A stretch of 64,000 nucleotides of DNA from an uncultured Anaerolineales bacterium (lineage in GTDB: Bacteria; Chloroflexota; Anaerolineae; Anaerolineales; UBA6663), in assembly GCA_937952305.1 (NCBI GenBank), contig CALFZO010000024.1:17991-81990 (forward strand), in the 5' to 3' direction. Under the pieces are notes generated by a model. It was given only the letters and a program-made list of their open reading frames with translations. It had not been told where the DNA came from and did not search any database. Shown here in pieces: positions 9,237 through 18,391 of this stretch; position 1 is the stretch's first letter; every line of letters starts with the position of its first letter. The position numbers were made by a program, and so were the translations under genes.

Positions 9237-12200
9237 TTAATCGCCGACGCTGACGGTTAGCGGCAGGAGCACGCGGTCGAGGGGCAGCGGCGCGCCCTGG
9301 GCGTCGAGGGCCGGCAGCCGGGCCAGGTCCGGCGCGGCGGGGTTATACCAACCCACGGCCACGCCGTATTGGCCGGGCGGCACCTCGGCCAGGCTGAGCG
9401 TCACCGTGTCGGTCACCACCTCACCAGCCGCCCACTGCGAGGTCGGATACGTGAAGGCGCGCGGCATGGCGTCCGCCTGCGTCACGATGACGTCGTCGGC
9501 CGGGTTGAAGACGTGGACGAAGTATTTGTAGTCGCCGCGCGGCGCCGCCAGCGCGCCCCACGCTAACGTGAGTTCCAGCGCGGCGCTGGTCTGCTCGGCG
9601 GCATAGCCCCAGAGTTGGAGCTGCCCGTCGAACGTGGCGGCCAGCGCGGTCGGCAGCGCCGGGACGTTGAAGACGCGCTCGCGGCCAGTGACGGTCACCG
9701 CCCCCACGGCCACCTCCGGTCCGAGCCCGCGGTCAGCCTCGGCCAATAGCTGCAGCGCCAGCGTGTACTGGCCCGGCGCCAGATCGGCCGGTAATCTCAG
9801 CGCCGCGCGTCCCACCAGCCAGGCTTCGGCCGGCCAGGTGTTTGCCGGCGAACCGGGCGCCAACGCCAGCACCTGCGTGAAGCGCGCGCCGGCGCTGTCC
9901 GTCAACGACCAGCGGGCGTGGAAATCGGCTGGCGGCGCGGCGCCGGTGAGCCAGTGCACGCGCAGGTCCAGCGTCTGGCCCTGCGCGGCCTCGGCCGGCG
10001 CCTCCACCTTCTCGAGGGCCAGGTCTGGGGTCAATTCAAATTGCGCGGTATGCCCGGCGCGCGGGTAGCGGCGATCGAACATGGCCGCGACGTTGAACTC
10101 GCCCAGCGGCTGCAGCGTGTCGACGGCATAGACCGTGACCGTGGTCGTGTAGACCCCCGGCGGCTCGCCGAGGCCGCCCCACGGCAAGCGATATTGATCT
10201 GTCACCACTTCGCCGGGCCGCCAGAGCGCGGTGGGGTAGAAGCCGGCGCCCGGCTGCACGTCGCCGCCGCGCCCCCACTCCAGGCCGGCCGCGTCCGTCA
10301 GCCGCAGCGCCACCTGATAGTTGCGCGTCAGGTCCGCCAACGCCTGCCAGGTCACGTCGACGCGCACCGCGGCCTCGACCGTGGTCTGCGCCGTCAGGAC
10401 GCGCAGGGTCGCGCCCAGGTCCGGCGCCGCCGCGTGGCCGGGTGAAGCCAGAGCTGTCTCGTCGTCGATGACCAGCGGCGCCAGATAAACCAGGCCGCGC
10501 CGTTGCCCCTGGGCCGTGACGGCGGGCTCGCCGCCGCCTTCGCCCTGCACTTCCACGGAGACGAAATACACGCCCGGCCGCAGCTGGGCCGACACGGGCA
10601 GCGTCACGGCGGCGCGCGCGCGGCCATCCGCGTCCGGAGCGAACGCCACGCGCGTCGTCGCCAGCGGCTCGGCCAGGCTCGGCGGCGGCAGCCTCAGTGC
10701 GAAGGTGGCCGTCACCGGGCGGGTCAGCTCCCACTCGGTGGACAGCGTCACTGTGCCGCCGCGCGCCAGGTGCGCGGACTCAGGCTCGGCGCGCGTCAGG
10801 CGCGTCCCGTCCGCAAAACGCACCCCGTCCCGGTGCGGATAGGCCAGCAGATCGAAGTCGGCGTTAAGCGGCGCGGTGGAGGCCGCAGCGGGCAGGCTGC
10901 TCAGGGCCAGACTGCCCAGCGCCGCAACCCCGAGGACGGTCGCCACCCACCCCAACGCCCGCCCGGACACGCGCGGCCAACGCCAGCGCCGGCGCAGCGC
11001 GAACACGGCCAGCGGCAGGACCAACGCGGCCGCGCTGAAGACCTCGGCGCCGGCGCGCAGCGGCGTCCAGCCCAGCCACACCGTCAGGGTATGCGTCCCC
11101 GGCGGCACATCCACCACGATCCAGCCCAGACCGTCGGCGGCGCGCGTGGCGGCGGGCTGCCCGTCCACCTCGGCCAGCCAGCCCGGCCACCAATACGTCG
11201 GCACCGCCACGGCGGCCGGCTGATCCCCGGCTACGCTGACGCGCCAGGTCTCCCGCGCGCCCGCCCGGCTGAGGCGCTCGCCCTCCGCCGTGCCCGTCAG
11301 CGCCTTGAGGCCCGGCGGGCGGCCCAGCAGCGTCTCAGACGTGAACGGGCGCGGGACCACGGCTGCCGGCAGATACTCGGCGTTGACAGTGTTGCCGACG
11401 GCGGTGGTGAAATACTCGTACAGGTTCAGGCGTTCGGCCGTCACCTCGGTATCGGCCAGCGGCACAAACTGCAGGCGCAGCCCGCCCAAGCCGGCCAGCG
11501 CCAGCAGCGCCGCCAGCGCCAGCGCCGCCGGCCAGTGCCAGCCCGGCCGCGGCGTCCCCTCGCCGTCGACGAGCGCGCCCGTCAGCGCGGCCGTGAACAC
11601 GGCCTGGATGGACAGGAAGCGCCACGGAAACTGCGTGTACCCGAGCAGAGGCACCGCCTCCCACACCGGCCGTGACCACGGCGTGATCATCAGCGTGGCG
11701 ACGGCCAGCCCGCCCAGCAGAAAGAGGTCGCTCCAGGCCCAGCGCCGCCGCCGCCAGGCGCGCACCAGCAGCGCCAGCGCGCCGGCCGCCGCCGCCAGCG
11801 TCTGGGCCAAACCCAGGCTGAACGGCGTCGACGTGTAGTCGAAGAGCGGCGTCGCCTGCAGCAAATCCGCGTCGCGGAAATGGTTGCCGTAGAAGAAGTA
11901 GCCTTGCGTCAGGTCGCCCAGCTGCACGAAGCCGCCTTCGCGCAGCGCCGGCAGCCAGAAGAACGCGGACAGCGCCAGACCCCAGGCCAGCGCCGCCAAG
12001 CTCACGCCCAACGGCCGCCAGCCGCGCCCGGCCCCGCCCAGGATCACGTAGATACCAAGGAAAGGCAGGAAGTTGAGCGCGGAGATATTGTGCGTGCACA
12101 CCAACGTCGCGACCGCGGCCGCCAGCGCGAAGGCGCGGCCCGGCGCTGGCTGCGCCAGCACGCGCTGGGCCGCCCACAGGAGCACCGGGAAGAGGCCCAT

Positions 12201-12716
12201 CGCCCAGAGTTCAGCCAGCGAGTCGCCGCGGATGTAGACGTTGACGAGATGGAAGGGCGCGAACGTGTACGCGGCCGCGGCCAGGCCGGCGGCGGGTTGA
12301 TCAGCGCCCGAGCCGCGCAGCCAGCCGTACAGACCCACCGCCCCGGTCAGGAGCGCCAGCGCCTGTGCCAGCTTGATCGCCAGCACGTATGAGAACCCGT
12401 ACAGCTTCAGCAGCGCCGCGACCTGGGTGGAGAACGAAGCGTAGTAGGTGAAATAGGGCAGGCCGTAGCCGTAAGCGGCGTCTGGCATCCAGCGCGGCGG
12501 GAACTGGCCGCTGGTGAAGGCGGCCAGCCACTGGTGGACGCGGAAGAGCAGGTTGGGCGAGTCGCCGATGCCGCGCGTGATGAGAAAGCCCCCGTCGGCG
12601 AAGAGCGGGCCGACGGCGACCAGCGTGACAAAAAAGCAGAGGGCCGCCGGCAGCCAGCGAGTAAGGCTGGACCACCGGCTGCCCTCCGCCAACGGCCGTG
12701 GGGCGGACGAACTCAC
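9237..12716 (-). CDS. Giant PF10131-type membrane protein (GT-C-like) with extracellular beta-sandwich repeats
   Basis: The 1159-residue protein has about 12 membrane helices in its first 600 residues. The N-terminal patterns RWMPDAAYGYG and YIRGDSLAELWAM are typical of the 'PTPS-related' membrane family (PF10131), believed to be a GT-C-like glycosyltransferase or flippase group; despite the Pfam name it has nothing to do with pterins. The last 500 residues are outside the membrane and repeat a motif of the form W-x-x-GE-x-V-x-D followed by PPGxY three times or more, suggesting tandem Ig-like sandwiches. Its ATG overlaps the upstream gene's stop (ATGA), so the two are translationally coupled. 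Confidence 0.8.
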   Translation of the reverse strand: MSSSAPRPLAEGSRWSSLTRWLPAALCFFVTLVAVGPLFADGGFLITRGIGDSPNLLFRVHQWLAAFTSGQFPPRWMPDAAYGYGLPYFTYYASFSTQVAALLKLYGFSYVLAIKLAQALALLTGAVGLYGWLRGSGADQPAAGLAAAAYTFAPFHLVNVYIRGDSLAELWAMGLFPVLLWAAQRVLAQPAPGRAFALAAAVATLVCTHNISALNFLPFLGIYVILGGAGRGWRPLGVSLAALAWGLALSAFFWLPALREGGFVQLGDLTQGYFFYGNHFRDADLLQATPLFDYTSTPFSLGLAQTLAAAAGALALLVRAWRRRRWAWSDLFLLGGLAVATLMITPWSRPVWEAVPLLGYTQFPWRFLSIQAVFTAALTGALVDGEGTPRPGWHWPAALALAALLALAGLGGLRLQFVPLADTEVTAERLNLYEYFTTAVGNTVNAEYLPAAVVPRPFTSETLLGRPPGLKALTGTAEGERLSRAGARETWRVSVAGDQPAAVAVPTYWWPGWLAEVDGQPAATRAADGLGWIVVDVPPGTHTLTVWLGWTPLRAGAEVFSAAALVLPLAVFALRRRWRWPRVSGRALGWVATVLGVAALGSLALSSLPAAASTAPLNADFDLLAYPHRDGVRFADGTRLTRAEPESAHLARGGTVTLSTEWELTRPVTATFALRLPPPSLAEPLATTRVAFAPDADGRARAAVTLPVSAQLRPGVYFVSVEVQGEGGGEPAVTAQGQRRGLVYLAPLVIDDETALASPGHAAAPDLGATLRVLTAQTTVEAAVRVDVTWQALADLTRNYQVALRLTDAAGLEWGRGGDVQPGAGFYPTALWRPGEVVTDQYRLPWGGLGEPPGVYTTTVTVYAVDTLQPLGEFNVAAMFDRRYPRAGHTAQFELTPDLALEKVEAPAEAAQGQTLDLRVHWLTGAAPPADFHARWSLTDSAGARFTQVLALAPGSPANTWPAEAWLVGRAALRLPADLAPGQYTLALQLLAEADRGLGPEVAVGAVTVTGRERVFNVPALPTALAATFDGQLQLWGYAAEQTSAALELTLAWGALAAPRGDYKYFVHVFNPADDVIVTQADAMPRAFTYPTSQWAAGEVVTDTVTLSLAEVPPGQYGVAVGWYNPAAPDLARLPALDAQGAPLPLDRVLLPLTVSVGD

Positions 12717-14224
12717 CGCCGCCGGAGCACCAGGAAACCGGCGATGCCGGCCGCGAGCAGGATCAGCATGATGCCGGCCGCGCCGAACAGGGCCGTGCGC
12801 AGACGCGTGTCCTCGCCGCCCGACGCCGTGGTCGTACCGCCGCCGCTGCCCTGTTGCGCGCCGAACTCGATGTTGACGCTGGCGCCGGCCTGGACTTCCA
12901 GCCGGGCGTTGGCGCTGGTGGTAGCGTTGTAGCCGCTGGGCGGCGCCGCCGCCAGCGTGTACACGCCCGGCGCGATGTTCTCAAAGCAGTGCTGGGTCTC
13001 GCCGGGCTGGGTGATGTAGCTCTGCACGGGCGCGCCGGTGCCAGCCTCGATCAACGTCAGGTTGCCGCCGGCCACCGCGCCCTCGGCCTCCTCACGCAGC
13101 GCATTGCCGTTCACGTCTTCGTAAATCGTGGCGCACAGCTTGCCGGTGTTGGCGGCGGCCACAGCCGTCGCCTGTGCGCCCGGCGTCTCCGCGGCGGCCT
13201 GCGTGGGTGGTGCGGCCGCGGTCGGCGCCGCGTTCGGGTCGTTGGTCGCTGTCGGCGCGGGCGTCGGCGTCGGCGCGGCGGACGGCGCGCCCTGGCCGAT
13301 CACCAGCCGCTGCCCCACGGTCAACACGTTCAGATTGATGCCGCCGTTGAGCGCGCTGAGCTGGTCCAACGTGATGCGCGCGTTGGCGGCGATGCCCCAG
13401 CCGGTGTCGCCGGGCTGGACCACGTAGACGATGTTGCCGTCCGGGCCGGGCGTGGGCATGACGAAGGGCACGGCCGTCGCTACGGGCGCCGCCGGCGGCG
13501 AGGTGGGGGCCGGTTGGCCGCCGCCGCTGCTGGTGGGCGCCGGCGCCGGGGCCGCGTCCACCACCACCAGGGAAGCCTCGTCGAAGAAAGCGGCCAGCCA
13601 CTGGCGCGACGTGCCGCGGTAGTCGGCGCTCAGAAAGACGCCGACCTTGCCGCCGGCGCCGACCGTGGTCTGCACGCTGACCGCCTGCCAGGTGTCGTAA
13701 GGCGCGGCGGCGCCGGACCAGGCGACGCCGCCGGCGAACTGGTTATCGCCGCCGTTCGGGTCCAGGCCCACCTGCACGCGCACCGGCGCGGCCGTGTCGG
13801 ACGGCGTCGGCCAGCCAGCCGAGGCCACCCACACGCGCGTGTACACGGTCAGCCGCACGGTAGCGCCAGCCGGGGCGGTGACCACCTGCTTGACGCCCGC
13901 GAACCAGGGGTCCCAGTTGTTGATCACGCGCTGGGCGCTGTTGCCGGCGAAGACGAAGGCGCCGGCGGCCCCCGCGCTCAGGCTCTCGATGTTCCACTGG
14001 GGCCGGTAGGCATAATTGAACGAGCCGTCGCTCGGCTTGGCGCTCTCCGCCCACCATGGCAGCCAGTTGGCTGAGCCGGAGCCCGTGGAGCCGGCCGTCT
14101 CAAAACCCGCGTTGGCGAGCAGGTTGGCGCCTTGCGCCGCCGGGGCGGCCGTGGCCGGCGCCTGGCCGGGCGTCAGAAACAAGACGGCCAGCGCCGCCGC
14201 GATCAGGAAACGTGCGAGTTTCAT
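12713..14224 (-). CDS. Secreted LysM protein with carbohydrate-binding-like and SdrD-B-like domains
   Basis: This 503-residue protein has a signal peptide (1-26), a jelly-roll-like domain starting NLLANAGFE (about 35-215), a Pro-rich linker, one LysM motif beginning VVQPGDTGWGIAA near 265, a second linker, a domain beginning CATIYEDVNGNAL (near 363) that resembles SdrD B/Cna-type repeats, and a C-terminal membrane helix followed by RRR. It should be anchored in the membrane and reach the cell wall. It is paralogous to the next upstream gene (14340-15458). Confidence 0.82.
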   Translation of the reverse strand: MKLARFLIAAALAVLFLTPGQAPATAAPAAQGANLLANAGFETAGSTGSGSANWLPWWAESAKPSDGSFNYAYRPQWNIESLSAGAAGAFVFAGNSAQRVINNWDPWFAGVKQVVTAPAGATVRLTVYTRVWVASAGWPTPSDTAAPVRVQVGLDPNGGDNQFAGGVAWSGAAAPYDTWQAVSVQTTVGAGGKVGVFLSADYRGTSRQWLAAFFDEASLVVVDAAPAPAPTSSGGGQPAPTSPPAAPVATAVPFVMPTPGPDGNIVYVVQPGDTGWGIAANARITLDQLSALNGGINLNVLTVGQRLVIGQGAPSAAPTPTPAPTATNDPNAAPTAAAPPTQAAAETPGAQATAVAAANTGKLCATIYEDVNGNALREEAEGAVAGGNLTLIEAGTGAPVQSYITQPGETQHCFENIAPGVYTLAAAPPSGYNATTSANARLEVQAGASVNIEFGAQQGSGGGTTTASGGEDTRLRTALFGAAGIMLILLAAGIAGFLVLRRR

Positions 14225-14339
14225 AGTCGTCTTTCAACCTCCGCCAGAACGGCCCCGAACAGCCGCGCGGCGTTTGACCGCGCGCCCTTGGCCGGGCGCC
14301 GCTCCGGGCGTCTTTGCGTCCAGCGTTGGATGGCCGCGT

Positions 14340-15458
14340 TTACGGCCCGACCACCAGCCGCTGGCCGATATAGATGATGTCGGTCTTGAGCGTGTTCCAG
14401 GCCTTGATCTGAGCGACCGTCGTGTTGTAGCGCCGGGCCAGGCGGTTAAGTGTATCGCCGCGCTGGACCACATGGATGACCTGGGCCGCCGACGGCGTCG
14501 TCCCAGCCGCGCCGCCGCGGATGATCAGCACCTGACCGACATAGATCCGATCGGCGTTTTTGATGTTGTTGGCGTTGAGCAGCGCGGACAGCGGGATGCC
14601 GAAGCGCCGCGCGATCGCGCCCAGCGTGTCGCCGGCCTTCACCACGTAGAACTCGGGCGCGCCGGTGGGCGTCGGCGGGACCGGCGTCGTCGTCACGGTG
14701 GCCGACGGCCCGGGCGTGGTCGTGCGGGTCGGCGTGAGCGTCGGCGTGCTCGTGGGGAGCGCCGTGCCGCCCACCGAGATCACCTCCAGCGTCACGTCGT
14801 CGAAGAACGCCGTCATGAACAGGCGCGAGTAGCCGCGGTAATCAGCGCCCAGGAAGACGCCCACGCGCCCGCCCGAGCCGACCACGGTCTCCACCGACAG
14901 CGCCTGCCAGCCCGTGTGCGAGCCGCCGGCGATGGACCAGACGACGCCGCTGGCGAACTGGTTATCACTGCCGTTCGGGTCCAGGCCCGCCTGAACCTTA
15001 ACGGCGACGGCCGTCTCCGAGGCGGCCGGGTAAAAGTTGCTGGCCGTCCAGACCCGCGCGTAGGCGGTCAGGCGCACGCGCGCGCCGGCCGGCGCGCTCA
15101 CCGTCTGCTTGAGGCCCGCGTACCACGGGTCCCAGTTGTTGACGACGCGCTGGGAGTTGTTGCCGCTGCGGATGAACTCAGCCGCGGCGCCGGAGCTGAG
15201 CTTCTCAACGTTCCAGCTCGGGCGGAAAGCGTAATTGAAAGAGCCATCCGAAGGCTTGGCCGATTCCAGCCACCACGGCAGCCAGCCGGTGGCCGTGGCC
15301 GCCGTGCCGGCGTCTTCAAAACCCGGGTTGGTGATGAGGTTGCCAGACTGCGCCGCCGGCGCGGCCGAGGCTCCCGGCGCAGCCGGGGCCCCCAGCAGCG
15401 CCAGGGCCGCCACCAGGCTGAGCGCCAACCAGCCAGTCAGCCACTTGCGAGTTAACAT
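14340..15458 (-). CDS. Secreted double-LysM protein
   Basis: The 372-residue product has a signal peptide (about 1-33) and an N-terminal domain closely similar to that of the neighbouring LysM protein: both share GWLPWW or NWLPWW, AKPSDGSFNYA and NNWDPW. A Thr/Pro linker is followed by two LysM motifs (YVVKAGDTLGAIARRFG and HVVQRGDTLNRLARRYN). Unlike its paralogue it lacks the SdrD-like domain and the C-terminal helix, so it is probably released or held by LysM binding to peptidoglycan. The ATG has an AGGAG site. The gap to the upstream glycosyltransferase gene is 13 bp. Confidence 0.85.
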   Translation of the reverse strand: MLTRKWLTGWLALSLVAALALLGAPAAPGASAAPAAQSGNLITNPGFEDAGTAATATGWLPWWLESAKPSDGSFNYAFRPSWNVEKLSSGAAAEFIRSGNNSQRVVNNWDPWYAGLKQTVSAPAGARVRLTAYARVWTASNFYPAASETAVAVKVQAGLDPNGSDNQFASGVVWSIAGGSHTGWQALSVETVVGSGGRVGVFLGADYRGYSRLFMTAFFDDVTLEVISVGGTALPTSTPTLTPTRTTTPGPSATVTTTPVPPTPTGAPEFYVVKAGDTLGAIARRFGIPLSALLNANNIKNADRIYVGQVLIIRGGAAGTTPSAAQVIHVVQRGDTLNRLARRYNTTVAQIKAWNTLKTDIIYIGQRLVVGP

Positions 15459-15471
15459 GGTCCCACTCCTT

Positions 15472-17511
15472 TCACGGACCGGGCCAGGGCAGTTCCAGGG
15501 TGTCCTGGCCGGTCGCCGCGACCGTCAGGCGATCGCCGGCGGGGTAGTGATAGAGCCCAACGACGAGGCGCGTCCCAGTTGCGGGCCCAGCTGGCGATTG
15601 GAACGTCTCGGTGTGCCGCGTCCAATCGCCGGGGCGCCACGCCCGGGCCGGATACCATTCACCGCCCAAGGGCCCGTCGCTTTGCGCCACCACCGTCTCG
15701 CCCTCCCGCAGGTGGACAAAGACGTGTAGATCATCGGCCGGCGGCGCCGCGGCGGACCAGGTCAGGCGGATGCGCACATTCCGGCCGTCGCCATAGACGT
15801 CGGCGGCCTGCAGAATGATCCCGCCGCCATCAGCGGAGGCAAACTCACCCATCGGCGTCGGCGTCGGCTCCGGCAGCGCCTGAGCGGTATACGTCACGGC
15901 CAGTGGATACGCCGCTGGCTCGTGGTCATTGCGATACAGCGCGCCGACGTCAACTGTGATCAGGGCCGGGCCGGACAGCAGGCCCTGGGCCAGCGGCCAC
16001 GGGTCACCGGCGTGCGGCCAGATGACGGCCAGACCGCCGAGTTGGTCAGCCGGCGCCGGCGGGGCCGCGGTCTCCACCACCTGGACCGCCGCCTCCGGCT
16101 GGAGCAAAAACCGGACCGCCGGGAAGTCCCACAGGCGCCGATCCAGATACACCGGCCGGCCAGGGTTGTTCAGCGCGTACGCGTTGACGGCCTGCGCCAG
16201 ATCTACCGTAGCTGCCTGGAAGTACAGCGCCGTATTGGCATCGCGCCCGTAGACGCCGAAGTAATCGTACGCGGTTCGGGCCGCCTGCGCCACGCTCGCC
16301 AGCGTGCCGATGGCCAGTGCCAGAGCCAGGGCCGGCCCCCGGTAGACGCCCTGGCGCGCCGCCGCCCATTTCCAAGCCGCCTCGAACGCCAGCGCCGGGA
16401 AAGCGAAGACCAGCGGCAGCGCGCCAATGGCGCGCAGGAAGTGCGGGGCGTCCTGCGAGAAGACGGTCGGCGCCAGCATCGTCCCGGTCCACAGCAGCAC
16501 CAGGGCGCTGGCGCCGTCACCGCGTTTCCAGACCCGCTGGAATGCCAGGACGACGCCGGCGTAGAAAGCCACGCCGAGGACCGGATCAAAGACTGGCCGG
16601 CCCGGCAGGTTATGGCGCGCGTTCAGATCGCCGGGGCCGAGGAACATGCCGGCCACGGCCGCCAGGTTGCCGAGCAACGCGGACCAGCCGTTGGGCGTGC
16701 CGCCGCCAAAGACGGCCACCTGCTCTATTCGGCCGAGGTAGATCTGTGGCTCGCGCAGGGCGTACAGCGCCAGCGGGGCTGCCACGACGGCGGCAGGCAA
16801 AACAAAAGCCGACAAGTCCCAGGCCAACGCTGCCGCGGGACCCCCCGGCTTCTCGCCACGTAATCGCCGGGCACTATACCAGAAAACGCCGAAACCGATG
16901 AGAGGCAGGGGGATCAGGCGCGCCGACAGGTAGGTGTAGAAACATAACCCACACAGCGCCCCTGCCAGCGCGATCAGCCAGCGCCGCCGCAACTTGAAAC
17001 CGGCGGCCGCAGCAGCGAGCATCAGGGCCGCCAGCGGCGGCAGGGTCGTTGCACGCAGGCCGATACGGCTGAGCGCGACGGCCCAGAAGCTGCCGGCGGC
17101 GAGGGCCGCCATCAGGAGCGCCACTCGCCGGCCGAACAGGACGCGCCCGAGGACATAGGCTGCCAGGATCTGGAGGACGCCCAGCCCGGCGGCCGGGAGC
17201 CGCACGGCCAGCGGCGTCCGACCGAAGGCGGCGAGGCTGGCCGCCAGCCCGTAGATGAACAGCGGCTCGCGCCCGTTGTTGGCCGGGAAGTACACGGGCC
17301 GGGCGCCGGCCAGGACGTCGAGCGCGTCGAGGGCGTAGTAGGCCTCATCGGTATAGAGGCCGGGCGGCACGCTCTCCAGTCGATAGAAGCGCAGGCCCGC
17401 GCCGGCCACGACGATAATAGCCAGCAGAGCGCCTTCAACCAGCGCGGACCGTCGCCAGAAGGAGGCGCGCCCGGCGCCGGCCGGCGCCGTCATCACATTC
17501 TTTTGGGTCAT
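15472..17511 (-). CDS. GT39/ArnT-like membrane glycosyltransferase
   Basis: Taking the ATG at 17511 gives a 679-residue protein; an in-frame start 84 bp further up would add an unstructured Pro/Arg tail. About 11 membrane helices follow an N-terminal loop with YTDEAYYALDALD and NNGREPLFIYG, the acidic first-loop pattern of PMT/ArnT (GT39) enzymes that use polyprenyl-phosphate sugars. The last 110 residues form an extracellular beta domain that resembles the repeats in the giant protein at 9237-12716. It is the first gene of the envelope operon, whose products probably build and display a cell-surface glycan. Confidence 0.83.
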   Translation of the reverse strand: MTQKNVMTAPAGAGRASFWRRSALVEGALLAIIVVAGAGLRFYRLESVPPGLYTDEAYYALDALDVLAGARPVYFPANNGREPLFIYGLAASLAAFGRTPLAVRLPAAGLGVLQILAAYVLGRVLFGRRVALLMAALAAGSFWAVALSRIGLRATTLPPLAALMLAAAAAGFKLRRRWLIALAGALCGLCFYTYLSARLIPLPLIGFGVFWYSARRLRGEKPGGPAAALAWDLSAFVLPAAVVAAPLALYALREPQIYLGRIEQVAVFGGGTPNGWSALLGNLAAVAGMFLGPGDLNARHNLPGRPVFDPVLGVAFYAGVVLAFQRVWKRGDGASALVLLWTGTMLAPTVFSQDAPHFLRAIGALPLVFAFPALAFEAAWKWAAARQGVYRGPALALALAIGTLASVAQAARTAYDYFGVYGRDANTALYFQAATVDLAQAVNAYALNNPGRPVYLDRRLWDFPAVRFLLQPEAAVQVVETAAPPAPADQLGGLAVIWPHAGDPWPLAQGLLSGPALITVDVGALYRNDHEPAAYPLAVTYTAQALPEPTPTPMGEFASADGGGIILQAADVYGDGRNVRIRLTWSAAAPPADDLHVFVHLREGETVVAQSDGPLGGEWYPARAWRPGDWTRHTETFQSPAGPATGTRLVVGLYHYPAGDRLTVAATGQDTLELPWPGP

Positions 17512-17595
17512 CGGATTGCCGCCGGCCGCATTGTACCGCGAAGCCGGCCCGGCCCGGCCGTCAGGCGGTGCGGGACCTGCGATTGGTATTCTCAC

Positions 17596-17624
17596 TTTAC
17601 AGGCCCGGATGCGGATGGTAAAAT
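17596..17624 (+). promoter_or_regulatory. Promoter of the tRNA cluster
   Basis: TTTACA (17596-17601) and TAAAAT (17619-17624) are separated by 17 bp, placing the start of transcription near 17631, about 20 nt before the first tRNA. Confidence 0.7.
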
Positions 17625-17651
17625 CAGCCCCGCAAGTGGAGGAGCAGTTGA

Positions 17652-17743
<92 letters not shown>

Positions 17744-17754
17744 TGAAAGCACTC

Positions 17755-17848
17755 GGGGAGGTGCCGGAGCATGGTCGATCGGGAGCGCCTGCTAAGTGCT
17801 TGTAGGGGCATTAAACCTCTACCGAGGGTTCAAATCCCTCCCTCCCCG
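17755..17848 (+). tRNA. tRNA-Ser (GCU anticodon)
   Basis: The acceptor GGGGAGG (17755-17761) pairs with CCTCCCC (17841-17847), discriminator G. The anticodon stem AGCGC/GTGCT encloses CTGCTAA, anticodon GCT. The variable arm is long and the T-loop reads TTCAAAT. The D-stem is only 3 bp (CCG/CGG). Confidence 0.93.
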
Positions 17849-17879
17849 CCTTTTGTCTGATACAATTACATTGTTGTCT

Positions 17880-17954
17880 GCGCCTGTAGCTCAGTTGGAT
17901 TAGAGCGTTTGCTTGCGGAGCAAAAGGCCAGGGGTTCGAATCCCTTCAGGCGCA
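17880..17954 (+). tRNA. tRNA-Arg (GCG anticodon)
   Basis: The acceptor GCGCCTG (17880-17886) pairs with CAGGCGC (17947-17953), discriminator A. The anticodon stem TTTGC/GCAAA holds TTGCGGA with anticodon GCG, which reads CGC and CGU if not deaminated. Most bacteria use an ACG (inosine) anticodon for this box, so GCG is a minor oddity. Confidence 0.92.
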
Positions 17955-17962
17955 CAAGAAGA

Positions 17963-17993
17963 AGGCTGGTCTCTGAGAGGACCAGCCTTTTTC
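17963..17993 (+). terminator. Rho-independent terminator of the tRNA cluster
   Basis: A 9-bp stem (17963-17971 with 17980-17988) and 8-nt loop are followed by a run of T residues. Confidence 0.9.
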
Positions 17994-18266
17994 GTTTGCC
18001 CAGCCTGAAGCCGCCGCACTGAGACCCTGGACAGCCCTGCGCAATCGACGGACTTGCCTCGGCGCCGTTTTACTGGCCTTGGCCGAGAGGGCGCCCGGCG
18101 GAGCCTCCAGGTCCACCGCCACCGACTGCCTCCTGCCCTCCCGGGCCGATGCCACTCTCGCAGCGCGCTGGCCGCTGGCTGCTGGAGAATCAGCCATTGC
18201 TCACAGCAGCGGCGCCGCGAACTGCCGCGCCTTCCAATATCGGCGCAGCGATCTTGAAAGTGTGTG
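17994..18266. other. Intergenic stretch without recognisable content
   Basis: Between the tRNA terminator and the lacI promoter I see no open frame with a plausible start and codon bias, no tRNA and no repeat. Confidence 0.5.
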
Positions 18267-18294
18267 TTGACAAATCAGGTTTTTGCTATATTCT
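18267..18294 (+). promoter_or_regulatory. Promoter of the LacI-type regulator gene
   Basis: A perfect TTGACA (18267-18272) is followed after 16 bp by TATTCT (18289-18294); an overlapping TATATT lies at 18287. The predicted transcription start is near 18301, directly at the operator. Confidence 0.75.
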
Positions 18295-18303
18295 GAGATC
18301 GCC

Positions 18304-18317
18304 TGGGAGCGCTCCCA
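18304..18317. promoter_or_regulatory. CelR-type operator (perfect 14-bp palindrome)
   Basis: TGGGAGCGCTCCCA is a perfect palindrome with the central CG typical of LacI-family sites. From memory, it is identical to the operator described for CelR of Thermobifida fusca, the cellulase regulator released by cellobiose. Lying at about +4 to +17 of the predicted transcript, it would block transcription of the regulator gene and whatever is co-transcribed with it. Confidence 0.88.
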
Positions 18318-18391
18318 AAGCCTGGACTTTTTTGATCGCAATAGCGCTCTGCCCGCCGAAAGAATAGACCGCGCCCTTCGTGAATGACGTT

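Noticed and set aside
9228..9240. Small GGCG-TTTAAT-CGCC hairpin between convergent genes as a terminator
   Set aside because: A 4-bp stem without a T-run is too weak to support.
9237..12716. Link between the PF10131 'PTPS-related' protein and the pterin cluster
   Set aside because: The Pfam name is historical; the protein is a multi-helix membrane protein with no PTPS motifs and belongs to the envelope operon.
18000..18266. Short plus-strand frames between the tRNA terminator and the lacI promoter
   Set aside because: They overlap in several frames, lack ribosome sites and have no recognisable features.
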